Positions 1 through 6,341 of a DNA stretch of 7,494 nucleotides are shown in pieces (positions within the stretch are counted from its first letter, which is position 1; each line of letters starts with the position of its first letter). The notes under the pieces are model-generated. The model ran no database searches. It saw nothing but the letters and a program-made list of their open reading frames with translations, and was not told the origin of the DNA. This DNA is from Chloroflexi bacterium RBG_13_51_18 (GTDB lineage: Bacteria; Chloroflexota; Dehalococcoidia; Dehalococcoidales; RBG-16-60-22): the NCBI GenBank assembly GCA_001796495.1, contig MGMR01000096.1, positions 7,920-15,413 on the forward strand. The letters are read 5' to 3'. Position numbers and translations under genes: made by a program.

Positions 1-456
1 CCTTTACTCGTGATAGTAATTCTAGCGATGACATCTTGCGGGGGCAATCCTACCCTAGATGTGGTTAACAAATTTATAGCGGCCGAAGACCTGATGTTTA
101 GCACCGGCGATGAGTCAGGCCTGATGGAAGTCGAAGACGCCAATATCGTTCTCCACATGATGAACTGGCCGGATACAGTAGGTAACGCGAATCACATAGC
201 CGCCATCAAAGGAATAGTGGATTCGGCCGCCGGCCCTATCACTCATACATGGTCGGAAATAACCGCCATGGGCGATATCGGTTCGGTTAGGTGGGTCGAG
301 ACAGGTACAGTCGGCGGTAACTCTTTATCATACCAGGGCGCCTATTTCTTGAAAGTCAAGGACGGCAAAATCGTTGAGGCATGGTTGATCAGCGACATGT
401 TGTCCTATTTCCTGGCCGCTGGTATTGTGCAGTACGCTCCTCCACCCGGTCAGTAA
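1..456 (+). CDS. SnoaL-like (NTF2-fold) lipoprotein, 5' end cut by window
   Basis: A small NTF2-fold protein of the SnoaL-like type, probably anchored outside the cytoplasmic membrane. The frame is open to the left edge: a GTG at 10 could start it, but the codons before it read P-L-L and continue a hydrophobic stretch (PLLVIVILAM) ending in T-S-C-G-G. This looks like a lipoprotein signal peptide whose start lies before the window, with the lipidated Cys encoded at 37-39. The mature part (about 138 residues) shows the SnoaL layout: a first helix (VVNKFIAAEDLMF), a middle segment around NANHIAAIKGIVD, then the strand pair RWVETGTVGG and GAYFLKVKDGKIVEAW, closing with a D-x-L-x-Y-F-L-A-A-G helix. 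SnoaL-like proteins include cyclases, small-molecule isomerases and plain binding proteins, so the substrate is unknown. It is convergent to the operon on the other strand and probably unrelated in regulation. The family call is fairly safe, the lipoprotein call less so because the lipobox has Met at -3. Confidence 0.72.
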   Translation, partial: PLLVIVILAMTSCGGNPTLDVVNKFIAAEDLMFSTGDESGLMEVEDANIVLHMMNWPDTVGNANHIAAIKGIVDSAAGPITHTWSEITAMGDIGSVRWVETGTVGGNSLSYQGAYFLKVKDGKIVEAWLISDMLSYFLAAGIVQYAPPPGQ

Positions 457-479
457 AAACACATTTATTACTTAAATAG

Positions 480-521
480 AAGAGGAGGCATCCATCATAT
501 AACGGCTGCCTCCTCTTTTTT
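480..521 (+). terminator. Rho-independent terminator, possibly bidirectional
   Basis: A 10-bp perfect stem, AGAGGAGGCA (481-490) pairing with TGCCTCCTCT (507-516), encloses a 16-nt loop. A run of T follows directly (516-521, then ATTTAAT). It lies 24 nt after the stop of the plus-strand lipoprotein gene and fits an intrinsic terminator for it. An extra A-T pair (480/517) extends the stem. Read on the minus strand the same hairpin lies 21 nt past the bicupin stop and is followed by TCTATTTAAG, a weaker U-rich tail, so it may also end the operon. Confidence 0.85.
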
Positions 522-537
522 ATTTAATAGTGGCTAA

Positions 538-1461
538 TTATTCTTTTTTATGCGAGCCGGAATACATGCCCTGGGGTCCGGCGGAGAAAACGAGGGTGTG
601 CCTCTTGATATCATGGAACTCCCACGGGCAGTGTTTCAGGTGCGCCGGAATACAAACGAGGGTGCTCTTGGTGGTGGGATGATATTCATCGCCTAAAACG
701 ATGCTCATCTCTCCGCCGAGGTCGCGGGGATGGGCGGGGTCGGCTCCGGCCATAGCGATGAGCTCGTTCCACTCGTGGGTATGCTCCGGCGCCGGAGCGC
801 CGCCCGTGCCTGACCATATCCAGACGAAGTCCACGTAGAACGAACCAGGAACCATATCGTCTTCGATGTGCAGGATGCGATTGCTCTTGACAGTAGAATT
901 TTTCGGCCGGGGAGGCGGGGGCATAGCTTTACCACCCGCGGCCACGGTGAACCGCTCTTTTGTATGGTCGATAATGGAATACTTCTTCTCCTTGGGCGGT
1001 TTGGTTACCTGGGCGGCCGGTTTGCGGGTATATTTGCCGGCCATGGCGATGGTAATGAAAAATACCCGGCGGCCGATTTTATTGAACAATATCGGGCCGT
1101 GAACGACGCCGGCGGGTACGAATATCAGGGCGTTGCGGGTTAGAGTCTCTTTATGGCCGTCCAGCCAGATGGTAATCTCTCCACCCAGGTCCTGCGGGTC
1201 GTCCGGGTGACCGCCGATGAAGCCGAGGACATGGGAGAAATCGTGGGTATGCGGCTCGCCGACCGGTTCCTTAGCGGCGCCGCTCCACAACCAGGTACAG
1301 TCCACGAAGAAAAACTCGGGCAGAACGCTACCGTCGGCGGTCATGAGGTGGGTGGCTGTGACACCGGGTATCAGTTCTTTCCCTTTACTCTTACCCTGGA
1401 GTTCCGGGGGGAAGGGGCCGGGTTTTTGGACCAGACTATTTGCGTATTTAAGCTTTGCCAA
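538..1461 (-). CDS. Two-domain cupin (bicupin) protein, function unknown
   Basis: A 307-residue protein made of two homologous cupin barrels. Domain 1 (about 48-145) has FFVDCTWLWSG, then H71-T-H73-D, the segment DDPQDLGGEITIWL, and V-P-A-x-x-x-H121. Domain 2 (about 205-300) repeats this as FYVDFVWIWSG, H227-T-H229-E, HPRDLGGEMSIVL and I-P-A-x-x-x-H277. Each barrel so keeps the H-x-H and late His expected of a metal-binding cupin. A Pro/Lys-rich linker (about 148-195) joins them. The start is set at a TTG (1459-1461) because GGAGG lies 7 nt before it; an in-frame ATG at 1515 would add 18 residues encoded inside the preceding transketolase gene and has no better ribosome binding site. It is the last gene of the operon, 16 nt after transketolase subunit C. 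Bicupins include dioxygenases, isomerases, decarboxylases and storage proteins, so the activity cannot be named. Both sites look intact. Confidence 0.8.
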   Translation of the reverse strand: MAKLKYANSLVQKPGPFPPELQGKSKGKELIPGVTATHLMTADGSVLPEFFFVDCTWLWSGAAKEPVGEPHTHDFSHVLGFIGGHPDDPQDLGGEITIWLDGHKETLTRNALIFVPAGVVHGPILFNKIGRRVFFITIAMAGKYTRKPAAQVTKPPKEKKYSIIDHTKERFTVAAGGKAMPPPPRPKNSTVKSNRILHIEDDMVPGSFYVDFVWIWSGTGGAPAPEHTHEWNELIAMAGADPAHPRDLGGEMSIVLGDEYHPTTKSTLVCIPAHLKHCPWEFHDIKRHTLVFSAGPQGMYSGSHKKE

Positions 1462-1468
1462 AATATTT

Positions 1469-1473
1469 CCTCC
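1469..1473 (-). promoter_or_regulatory. Ribosome binding site that fixes a TTG start (bicupin)
   Basis: GGAGG on the minus strand, 7 nt before the TTG at 1459-1461, inside the gap after the stop of transketolase subunit C. It decides for the 307-residue form of the bicupin over the 325-residue form. Confidence 0.8.
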
Positions 1474-1477
1474 ATTT

Positions 1478-2473
1478 TTACTTTCTCTTTTTAGCCAGTT
1501 TCTCCCGCTTGGCAATGCACTCCTTAACGGAAACAGCGATATCTTCCGCTCTAAGGCCGAAGTGTTCTTTTAACTCATCCTTGGGAGTGACTTTGCCCGA
1601 CTGGCTGAACTCATCTTCAACACCTATTCTAACCATGGGGGTGGGGAGGTTCTCGGCAAGAACCGCCGCCACCCCGTCACCCAACCCCCCGATAACGCTG
1701 CCGTTTTCCGCGGTAACAATGGCGCCGGTCTTTGCCGCCGCCTTGATAATAGCCTCTTCGTCCAGCGGTTTGAGGGTACACATGTCCAGCAGGCCCACAT
1801 CAAGTCCGCCCTTTTCCAGGATAGCCAGCGCCCTTATCGCTTCCGTCAACATATAGCCGGTGGCGATAATCGTGGCGTCCTTGCCATCCCTTATAGAGAA
1901 AGCCTTGCCGATATCGAAGGGCATATCATCGGCGAAAATTTTTATCGACGGCGGACTGGACTCCTGTCTCAAAAGCACGGGGCCGACGTACTGCAGCATG
2001 GCTTCAGCGGCTTTTTCCGCCTCGACGGCGTCGGAGGGGTTCAGGATAACGAGGTTGGGCAGGACACGGGTGCTGCCGATGCCTTCAACGGTGTTGTGCG
2101 AGATGCCGGTCTCGCCCCAGACACCCTCACGCCCGATGAACTTTACGTTAAAACGGTCGACGAGGATGCTCTGCCGTATCTGGTTGTAGGCACGACCCAC
2201 GTTAGCGAAAAGGAAGCTGTTGATAATGGGGATAAAGCCTTCCGCGGCCAGGCCGGCCGCAACGACGGCGGCATTCTGCTCGGCGATGCCGCACTCAATC
2301 ATGCGTTCCGGCATGTTTTTCTTGAACCACAACATACCGGGAAATCCCATATCCTCGAGCACGGCAATGATGCGGCTGTCCTTCAAAGCCGCCGAGGTTA
2401 TGGCTTTCTCCAGCCCCATGGGGGCCATGCTCGGTTTATTTTCTATCTGAACGTACTTGTTAAACGTCGGCAT
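1478..2473 (-). CDS. Transketolase-like protein, C-terminal subunit (pyrimidine-binding and C domains)
   Basis: The 331-residue second half of a split transketolase, a thiamine-diphosphate enzyme that moves two-carbon ketol units. Residues about 15-165 form the pyrimidine-binding domain: E65 in CGIAEQN is the glutamate expected to activate the cofactor, followed by AGLAAEGF. Residues about 185-315 form the C-terminal domain, with GKDATIIATGYM, LDMCTLKPLDEEAI, a TAENGSVIGGLGDGV segment and a closing SGKVTPKDELKEHFGL. The substrate loop is odd: where transketolases and DXS usually read G-E/A-D-G-x-T-H-Q, this has G120-E-T-G-I-S-H-N127, so the conserved Asp is Thr122 and the Gln is Asn127. By eye the position of the phosphate-contacting His of E. 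coli transketolase (H461) is Gly114, with Arg115 beside it. The start overlaps the stop of the N-terminal subunit by 14 nt and has GGGAGAG upstream. The two proteins must act together; the substrate may differ from classical sugar phosphates. Confidence 0.9.
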   Translation of the reverse strand: MPTFNKYVQIENKPSMAPMGLEKAITSAALKDSRIIAVLEDMGFPGMLWFKKNMPERMIECGIAEQNAAVVAAGLAAEGFIPIINSFLFANVGRAYNQIRQSILVDRFNVKFIGREGVWGETGISHNTVEGIGSTRVLPNLVILNPSDAVEAEKAAEAMLQYVGPVLLRQESSPPSIKIFADDMPFDIGKAFSIRDGKDATIIATGYMLTEAIRALAILEKGGLDVGLLDMCTLKPLDEEAIIKAAAKTGAIVTAENGSVIGGLGDGVAAVLAENLPTPMVRIGVEDEFSQSGKVTPKDELKEHFGLRAEDIAVSVKECIAKREKLAKKRK

Positions 2474-3362
2474 ATTTTTCTCTCCCTTCCCTGATGCCCT
2501 TCATAATCACCTCGCCCCTGCCCAGATGTATATGCTCGGTTTCCCAGGCAGGAATGCCGTGACCTTTCACGGTATGGGCGATGATACACTTGGGCCGGTA
2601 ATCGCCATAGAGCTTATTGGCCATGTCCAGAGCATCAACAATCTGGCGTAAATCATGTCCATCGATTTCCGTGACCCACCAGCCGAATGCTTTCCATTTT
2701 TCAACAAAAGGCTCCAGGTTCATGATTTCATTAGTAGGGCCATCGAGAGAGAATTTATTATAATCGACGATAGCTATCAGGTTATCCAGCTTGTACTTGG
2801 CGGCGAACATGGCGGCTTCCCAGACCATGCCCTCGTGGCACTCGCCATCACCCAGGATACAAAAAGAGCGGTAAGCGGGGTCGAAGCGGACGATATATCT
2901 TTGCAGGAAGCCGGTCTGGGGGGCGTTGGCGTTTTTGTCCGCCATTTTCATTTTTTCCGCCAGCGCCATGCCCACGGCGAAGGAAAGCCCCTGCCCCAGT
3001 GAGCCACCGGAATAATCGATGCCCGGGGTACACCATCTATCGGCGTGGCCCTGGAACGGCGAGCCAAAGCAGTAATAGGTCTCCAGCGTCTTGCGGGGGT
3101 AGACCCCCAGCTCGACCAAGGCGGCGTAAATAGCCTCGCAGCAGTGGGCCTTGGAAAGCACCAGCCTATCGCGTTCCGGCCAGTCCGTATTTTTAGGGTC
3201 GAACTTCATATGGTGGAAATAAAGCGCGGTAATCAGTTCAATGATGGACATCGTACCGCCGCCGTGCCCCATCTGCGTGGAGCCGAAGATATCAAAACAA
3301 TTTCTGCGCAGCTGGTTGGCTTTTTTCTCCAGGCCTTTAATTAATTTTTCATCATGCGCCAT
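2460..3362 (-). CDS. Transketolase-like protein, N-terminal subunit (ThDP diphosphate-binding)
   Basis: The 300-residue first half of a split transketolase, carrying the diphosphate and magnesium site. The ThDP motif runs from G171-D-G-E through VWEAAMFAAKYKLDN to D200-Y-N202. Candidate active-site histidines are H33 in GHGGG, H73 in SKAHC, H106 in GHAD and H268 in KGHG, matching in order those of known transketolases. PGIDYSGGSLGQGLSFAVGM (113-132) is the usual glycine-rich segment. Several normally fixed positions differ: GHPG or GHIG is GHGG, SKGH is SKAH, GHP is GHA and STGSLG is SGGSLG. Between AEKMKM and FCILGDGE there is a longer insert (about 141-166) than usual. The start ATG at 3360-3362 overlaps the stop of the zinc-ribbon gene by 11 nt; only a modest GGGCGG precedes it, so translation may depend on coupling. 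Its stop overlaps the C-subunit start, as expected for two chains made in equal amounts. Confidence 0.91.
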   Translation of the reverse strand: MAHDEKLIKGLEKKANQLRRNCFDIFGSTQMGHGGGTMSIIELITALYFHHMKFDPKNTDWPERDRLVLSKAHCCEAIYAALVELGVYPRKTLETYYCFGSPFQGHADRWCTPGIDYSGGSLGQGLSFAVGMALAEKMKMADKNANAPQTGFLQRYIVRFDPAYRSFCILGDGECHEGMVWEAAMFAAKYKLDNLIAIVDYNKFSLDGPTNEIMNLEPFVEKWKAFGWWVTEIDGHDLRQIVDALDMANKLYGDYRPKCIIAHTVKGHGIPAWETEHIHLGRGEVIMKGIREGREKYADV

Positions 3363-3555
3363 ATTTTTTCCGCCCTTCTGTCTTGATATTGACCGTTTTC
3401 AGCGTCAGTTTACTGCCGCAGCGGGGACACTTGTTTTCGTAATACCCCAGCACCGTCTTCTCGGAAGGAATCGCCCGCATGTAGAGTCGACGCTTGATTT
3501 CTTCGCCGAAGTACAGCAGCATATCGCATTTACCGCAGTTTATTTTTTCCGTCAT
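3352..3555 (-). CDS. Small zinc-ribbon protein, possible transketolase partner
   Basis: A 67-residue protein with two C-x-x-C knuckles, C7-G-K-C10 and C43-P-R-C46-G, 32 residues apart. This is the layout of a single zinc ribbon. The middle (about 12-35) has hydrophobic and basic residues, LLYFGEEIKRRLYMRAIP, and the tail is Lys-rich. No enzyme domain or membrane segment is visible. The start is the ATG at 3553-3555, preceded by GAGG at 5-nt spacing; a longer 100-residue reading from 3654 lacks a ribosome binding site and would run into the dehydrogenase gene. It lies 34 nt after the dehydrogenase and its last codons overlap the start of the transketolase N-terminal subunit by 11 nt. That overlap suggests coupled translation and, by inference, a structural or regulatory role with the transketolase. 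It could equally be an independent RNA-, DNA- or protein-binding ribbon. I do not recognise a named family. Confidence 0.75.
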   Translation of the reverse strand: MTEKINCGKCDMLLYFGEEIKRRLYMRAIPSEKTVLGYYENKCPRCGSKLTLKTVNIKTEGRKKYGA

Positions 3556-3560
3556 AGCTA

Positions 3561-3565
3561 CCTCG
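3561..3565 (-). promoter_or_regulatory. Ribosome binding site fixing the start of the zinc-ribbon gene
   Basis: CGAGG on the minus strand, 5 nt before the ATG at 3553-3555. It supports the 67-residue protein; the upstream ATG at 3654 has no comparable site. Confidence 0.65.
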
Positions 3566-3589
3566 CTTTCATAATAATATCGGAATATT

Positions 3590-4606
3590 TCAGGGCTGAA
3601 TAAGAATCTTGATAGACTTGCCCTTTTTATGCAGTTCAAAAGCTTTTTGAACATCTTTAAGAGGAACGATATCAGTAATTAATGATTTTAGCTCTAGTTT
3701 GGGCAACATGGCTAATGCCCGCGGGAAGGAATATGGGGACACGAACGTAGAGGTAATAGTCAGTTCCTTGGCGTACATCAGGAAAGGGGAAACGCCGATT
3801 TCCACGTCCTTACCGTAGACGGCCGCCCAGAGGATAGTGCCGCAGTTATCCGCCAGGCTTACGCATTGCTTGGCGGCGGCGACACTGCCGCTGGCATCGA
3901 TGACGGTATTGAAACCGCGGCCATCGGTAAGCTTTTTACCGACTTCTTCAATATTTTCTTTGAAAGGGTCGACCACAACATCGGCGCCCAGTTTTTTAGC
4001 GAGGGCCCTCTTTTCCGCAATAGGCTCGGAGAGAAGTGTCTTGGCGGCGCCGGCTTTGAGCGCCACTTCCAGGCAAAGCAGGCCGATAGGCCCTCCGCCG
4101 CAAATGGCGACACTGCCGCCGGTGGTCACTTTTGCCTGGTCGATAGCATGGACAGCGACGGACACCGGTTCGAGCATGGAGGCGATGTCCAGTGGGATAT
4201 CACCTGTCAACGGATAAATAGCGCTTTCCGGGTAGACGGCGTATTCCGCGAAGCAGCCGGAGGCGCCGGAGCCATGACGGCAGTAATGCTCCATGCCGTT
4301 CTGGCAGTAGTAGCAGGCCCCGCAGGCGCCGCGGAAATTCATCGCCACGCGCTGTCCGACCTTAAAATTACCTTTAACACCGCCGCCGATAGCCGCAATC
4401 GTCCCGGAGGCTTCATGGCCTAGTATCCTTGACTGCTTATAGGCCTCGGGCGGCATGAGACCAAAGCGCTGCTCCAGATTTTCCGGGTCGGTGCCGCAGA
4501 GTCCGGCGTAGGCGATTTTCACCTTTACCTGGCTGGGGCCCATTTCCGGTTCCGGCACCTCTTCCATTTTGATAATACCGGCTTCACGGGTGACGGCTGC
4601 TTTCAT
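3590..4606 (-). CDS. Zinc-dependent alcohol/polyol dehydrogenase (MDR superfamily)
   Basis: A 338-residue medium-chain dehydrogenase that should oxidise a secondary alcohol or reduce a ketone with NAD(H). The GroES-like catalytic domain (about 1-150) has C37-G-T-D40, G63-H64-E65 and L-E146-P, the usual catalytic zinc set. C95, C98, C101 and C109 form the intact structural zinc loop. The Rossmann part has G170-G-G172-P-I-G175, and an acidic residue (E194, in LLSEP) at the end of the second strand suggests NAD rather than NADP. The layout is closest to sorbitol or threonine dehydrogenase-like enzymes, and the length is normal. The start ATG has AGGAGGG (4613-4619) 6 nt upstream, the best ribosome binding site in the operon. 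It follows the VOC gene by 37 nt and precedes the zinc ribbon by 34 nt. Placement next to a transketolase suggests a polyol or hydroxyketone substrate, but this is inference; threonine or another hydroxy acid remains possible. Confidence 0.9.
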   Translation of the reverse strand: MKAAVTREAGIIKMEEVPEPEMGPSQVKVKIAYAGLCGTDPENLEQRFGLMPPEAYKQSRILGHEASGTIAAIGGGVKGNFKVGQRVAMNFRGACGACYYCQNGMEHYCRHGSGASGCFAEYAVYPESAIYPLTGDIPLDIASMLEPVSVAVHAIDQAKVTTGGSVAICGGGPIGLLCLEVALKAGAAKTLLSEPIAEKRALAKKLGADVVVDPFKENIEEVGKKLTDGRGFNTVIDASGSVAAAKQCVSLADNCGTILWAAVYGKDVEIGVSPFLMYAKELTITSTFVSPYSFPRALAMLPKLELKSLITDIVPLKDVQKAFELHKKGKSIKILIQP

Positions 4607-4643
4607 GGTTTTCCCTCCTGATCAGTGCTTTTCCGATTAAAAT

Positions 4644-5132
4644 CTATTTCCTGGGTGGCGGTTTGCCTATTTTACGGAACTCAATGGCGATGCCGCCTAC
4701 GGGGGTAGGATCGGAGTAAAGAAACCCGCCGCCGCCTTCTTCCCGGGCAATCGTCCAGATGCCCACGCCGTTCTTTTTAAAGTTGTCGATTTCAGCATCG
4801 AGGTCGTCGGTCAAAAAGCCGATATGGTGCAGTCCCTCTCCGGTCTTGTCCAGCGACTCTTTAAGCGCCTGTTTACCCTCGGTGGGCTCTAAAAGCTCCA
4901 GTTCAACATCGCCGATTTTAGCGAAGCTGATGGTGGTTTTCCAGGCTGCGGGCTTGCCGTGCAGCTCGCCCTTAAAAGGTATAGTGAATACAGGGGGACT
5001 GCCCGGTTTTACGCCCGGCGCCGTAAAAGGCCCGATACCGAGTTTCTCCAGGTAGGCAATCGCTTTTTTTATGTCTTTAACCACCACTCCGACATGCTGG
5101 AGGTTTGTAAAATCAGTTTTCTTTTTCGCCAT
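4644..5132 (-). CDS. VOC (glyoxalase-fold) metalloenzyme, methylmalonyl-CoA epimerase-like
   Basis: A 162-residue vicinal-oxygen-chelate protein with two paired beta-alpha-beta modules. The first begins L-Q-H13-V-G-V-V-V-K-D and ends in DVELELLEP (75-83). The second has GLHHIGFLTDDLDAEI (100-115) and closes with G-I-A-I-E151-F. H13, a Glu in the ELELLEP strand, H102 or H103 and E151 match the metal ligand pattern of the family. The GEGLHHIGF and ELLEP segments resemble methylmalonyl-CoA epimerase most, but length and spacing are also those of many unassigned VOC proteins, so an epimerase, isomerase or ring-handling role is equally open. The start is the ATG at 5130-5132, with GGAG 5 nt upstream; a TTG five codons earlier would place the ribosome binding site inside the gene. 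A 94-nt gap separates it from the amidohydrolase gene upstream, the widest in the operon. Confidence 0.85.
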   Translation of the reverse strand: MAKKKTDFTNLQHVGVVVKDIKKAIAYLEKLGIGPFTAPGVKPGSPPVFTIPFKGELHGKPAAWKTTISFAKIGDVELELLEPTEGKQALKESLDKTGEGLHHIGFLTDDLDAEIDNFKKNGVGIWTIAREEGGGGFLYSDPTPVGGIAIEFRKIGKPPPRK

Positions 5133-5190
5133 AGTTGCTCCTTTCAATATTTACCGATAAAAAATAGCGCTTTTGACCAGCACCACCACA

Positions 5191-5219
5191 AGTGTATATA
5201 TCTGCGGCTGCCGTGTCAA
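5191..5219 (-). promoter_or_regulatory. Possible internal sigma-70 promoter before the VOC gene
   Basis: On the minus strand a perfect TTGACA (5214-5219) is followed after 17 nt by TACACT (5191-5196), four of six to the -10 consensus. It lies in the 94-nt gap between the amidohydrolase stop and the VOC start, which would give a leader of about 50 nt. It may let the downstream six genes be expressed apart from the first two. Visual match only. Confidence 0.45.
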
Positions 5220-5226
5220 ACCATTT

Positions 5227-6306
5227 TTAAGTGGAAGAGCGGGAGGGCGGCGGCGAAACCGTCTGCTCCTCAACGAACTTGAACATACGGGTCAGTCCCT
5301 TGGGATTGGGCAGCTTGAAAAGCCTGACGGCATTGCCGCCCAGCATCAGGTTCATATCGTCCTGATTTATGTCAAGTCGCTGAATCTGCTTTAAGCTCCA
5401 GCCCCAGATATCCACCTGGTAGCGCGGTATGCCCTGCCTTAAGTCCTGGCGGGTGTAGCCCGGCGGGTAGCGGTTGAGCTGAGAATACACCGGCAGGCTG
5501 GCGCCCCAGTCCGTGCCCCAGATGAGTTTTTCCGCCCCTACCGAGGGGTCGTTCAGGGCTTTGTAGTAAAGCTCCGCCCACCAGCGCCCCGTTTCCAGGT
5601 AGATGTTCTTGTGGCTGGCGGCTACATGCAGACAGCACTCGTAGAACCACTCCCACCAGCCGCCCTCGATACCGGCATGCTCCAGGATGATGGGCACGTC
5701 CGGCATGGCGACGGCGAGCGTATGCACCCAGAGCGGATTATAGGTGAACTGCGCGCCGTGATAGGCGATGGCGTAACCGCCCGGGGTGCCGGTGTGATAG
5801 CGCATGGGCACTTTATAGGCGCGGCAGACCTCCATAACCTTGAGGCAGTTGGTGATAATTTCTTCCTCGGTCTGGAAACGCGGCGGCTGGCCTGGTTTCG
5901 GTTTGCGCATCGGGATAAGCACCATCTCGCCGATGCCTACATAATCGCCGGTTTTCAGCAGGTCGGCCAGGGCTATGCAAAAGCCGTCGATAGTCCACTC
6001 CTCCTCGCCGGCGGCGCAAAGGTCCTGGTATTCCTTGGGCCAGCAGCAGGCAGCGAACTTGTCCGGGTACCTCTTGACCTGGTCGACGTTGTTGGGGTTG
6101 GTCATTCCGAAGGCCGGCTCAATGATGCACATATCCACGCCGTAACACTCCATATCGTAAAGCAGGCGCGGCGAGTTGTCATAGGCTTCCATCTGCCCCA
6201 TGACCTGGCCGAGTTTATCGAAGTCCTTGGAGCCTTTGAGCGCTTTACCGGCGGCATGACGCTGGGAATGAACATGAGTATCGACAATAAATCTACCTAG
6301 TTTCAA
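5227..6306 (-). CDS. Metal-dependent amidohydrolase (amidohydrolase-2 / ACMSD-like TIM barrel)
   Basis: A 359-residue TIM-barrel hydrolase or decarboxylase. The metal ligands are visible in order: D9-T-H11-V-H13 on the first strand, H171 in RYHTGT, H210 in ILEHAG and D266 in WGTDWG. The end has the family's closing helix, LMLGGNAVRLF (320-330). This family includes hydrolases of lactones and non-oxidative decarboxylases of aromatic or hydroxy acids (ACMSD, gamma-resorcylate decarboxylase, 2-pyrone-4,6-dicarboxylate lactonase), all cytosolic. The barrel is rich in Trp and Tyr (GWWEWFYECC, GRWWAELYY), which suits a ring-bearing or hydrophobic substrate, but no specific one can be named. The start is a TTG (6304-6306) with AGGAGG 6 nt upstream; the first in-frame ATG (Met36) would remove the HxH motif, so the TTG must be right. 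It sits 35 nt after the first dehydrogenase. The last 15 residues are Pro/Ser-rich and probably disordered. Confidence 0.88.
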   Translation of the reverse strand: MKLGRFIVDTHVHSQRHAAGKALKGSKDFDKLGQVMGQMEAYDNSPRLLYDMECYGVDMCIIEPAFGMTNPNNVDQVKRYPDKFAACCWPKEYQDLCAAGEEEWTIDGFCIALADLLKTGDYVGIGEMVLIPMRKPKPGQPPRFQTEEEIITNCLKVMEVCRAYKVPMRYHTGTPGGYAIAYHGAQFTYNPLWVHTLAVAMPDVPIILEHAGIEGGWWEWFYECCLHVAASHKNIYLETGRWWAELYYKALNDPSVGAEKLIWGTDWGASLPVYSQLNRYPPGYTRQDLRQGIPRYQVDIWGWSLKQIQRLDINQDDMNLMLGGNAVRLFKLPNPKGLTRMFKFVEEQTVSPPPSRSST

Positions 6307-6312
6307 AGCAAA

Positions 6313-6318
6313 CCTCCT
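6313..6318 (-). promoter_or_regulatory. Ribosome binding site that fixes a TTG start (amidohydrolase)
   Basis: AGGAGG on the minus strand, 6 nt before the TTG at 6304-6306. Together with the HxH metal motif at residues 11-13 it settles the start of the amidohydrolase. Confidence 0.85.
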
Positions 6319-6341
6319 AAAATAATGATTTTTAATGCATT

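Noticed and set aside
1478..3362. The two transketolase pieces as one gene broken by a frameshift
   Set aside because: The split falls at the usual domain boundary, the C subunit has its own ATG and GGGAGAG site, and split transketolases are common in bacteria and archaea.
3352..3654. A 100-residue form of the zinc-ribbon protein
   Set aside because: Its first 33 residues overlap the dehydrogenase C-terminus in another frame and its ATG lacks a ribosome binding site, while the internal ATG has GAGG.
3866..4423. A 185-residue open frame on the plus strand
   Set aside because: Antisense to the second dehydrogenase with all its zinc and cofactor motifs; no independent support.
5172..5220. Inverted repeat TTTGAC/GTCAAA around the internal promoter
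   Set aside because: Only 6 bp per arm with 37 nt between; this is expected by chance and the arms do not extend.
5611..6300. A 229-residue open frame on the plus strand
   Set aside because: Antisense to the amidohydrolase, whose metal motifs and start are clear; no family features in the antisense product.
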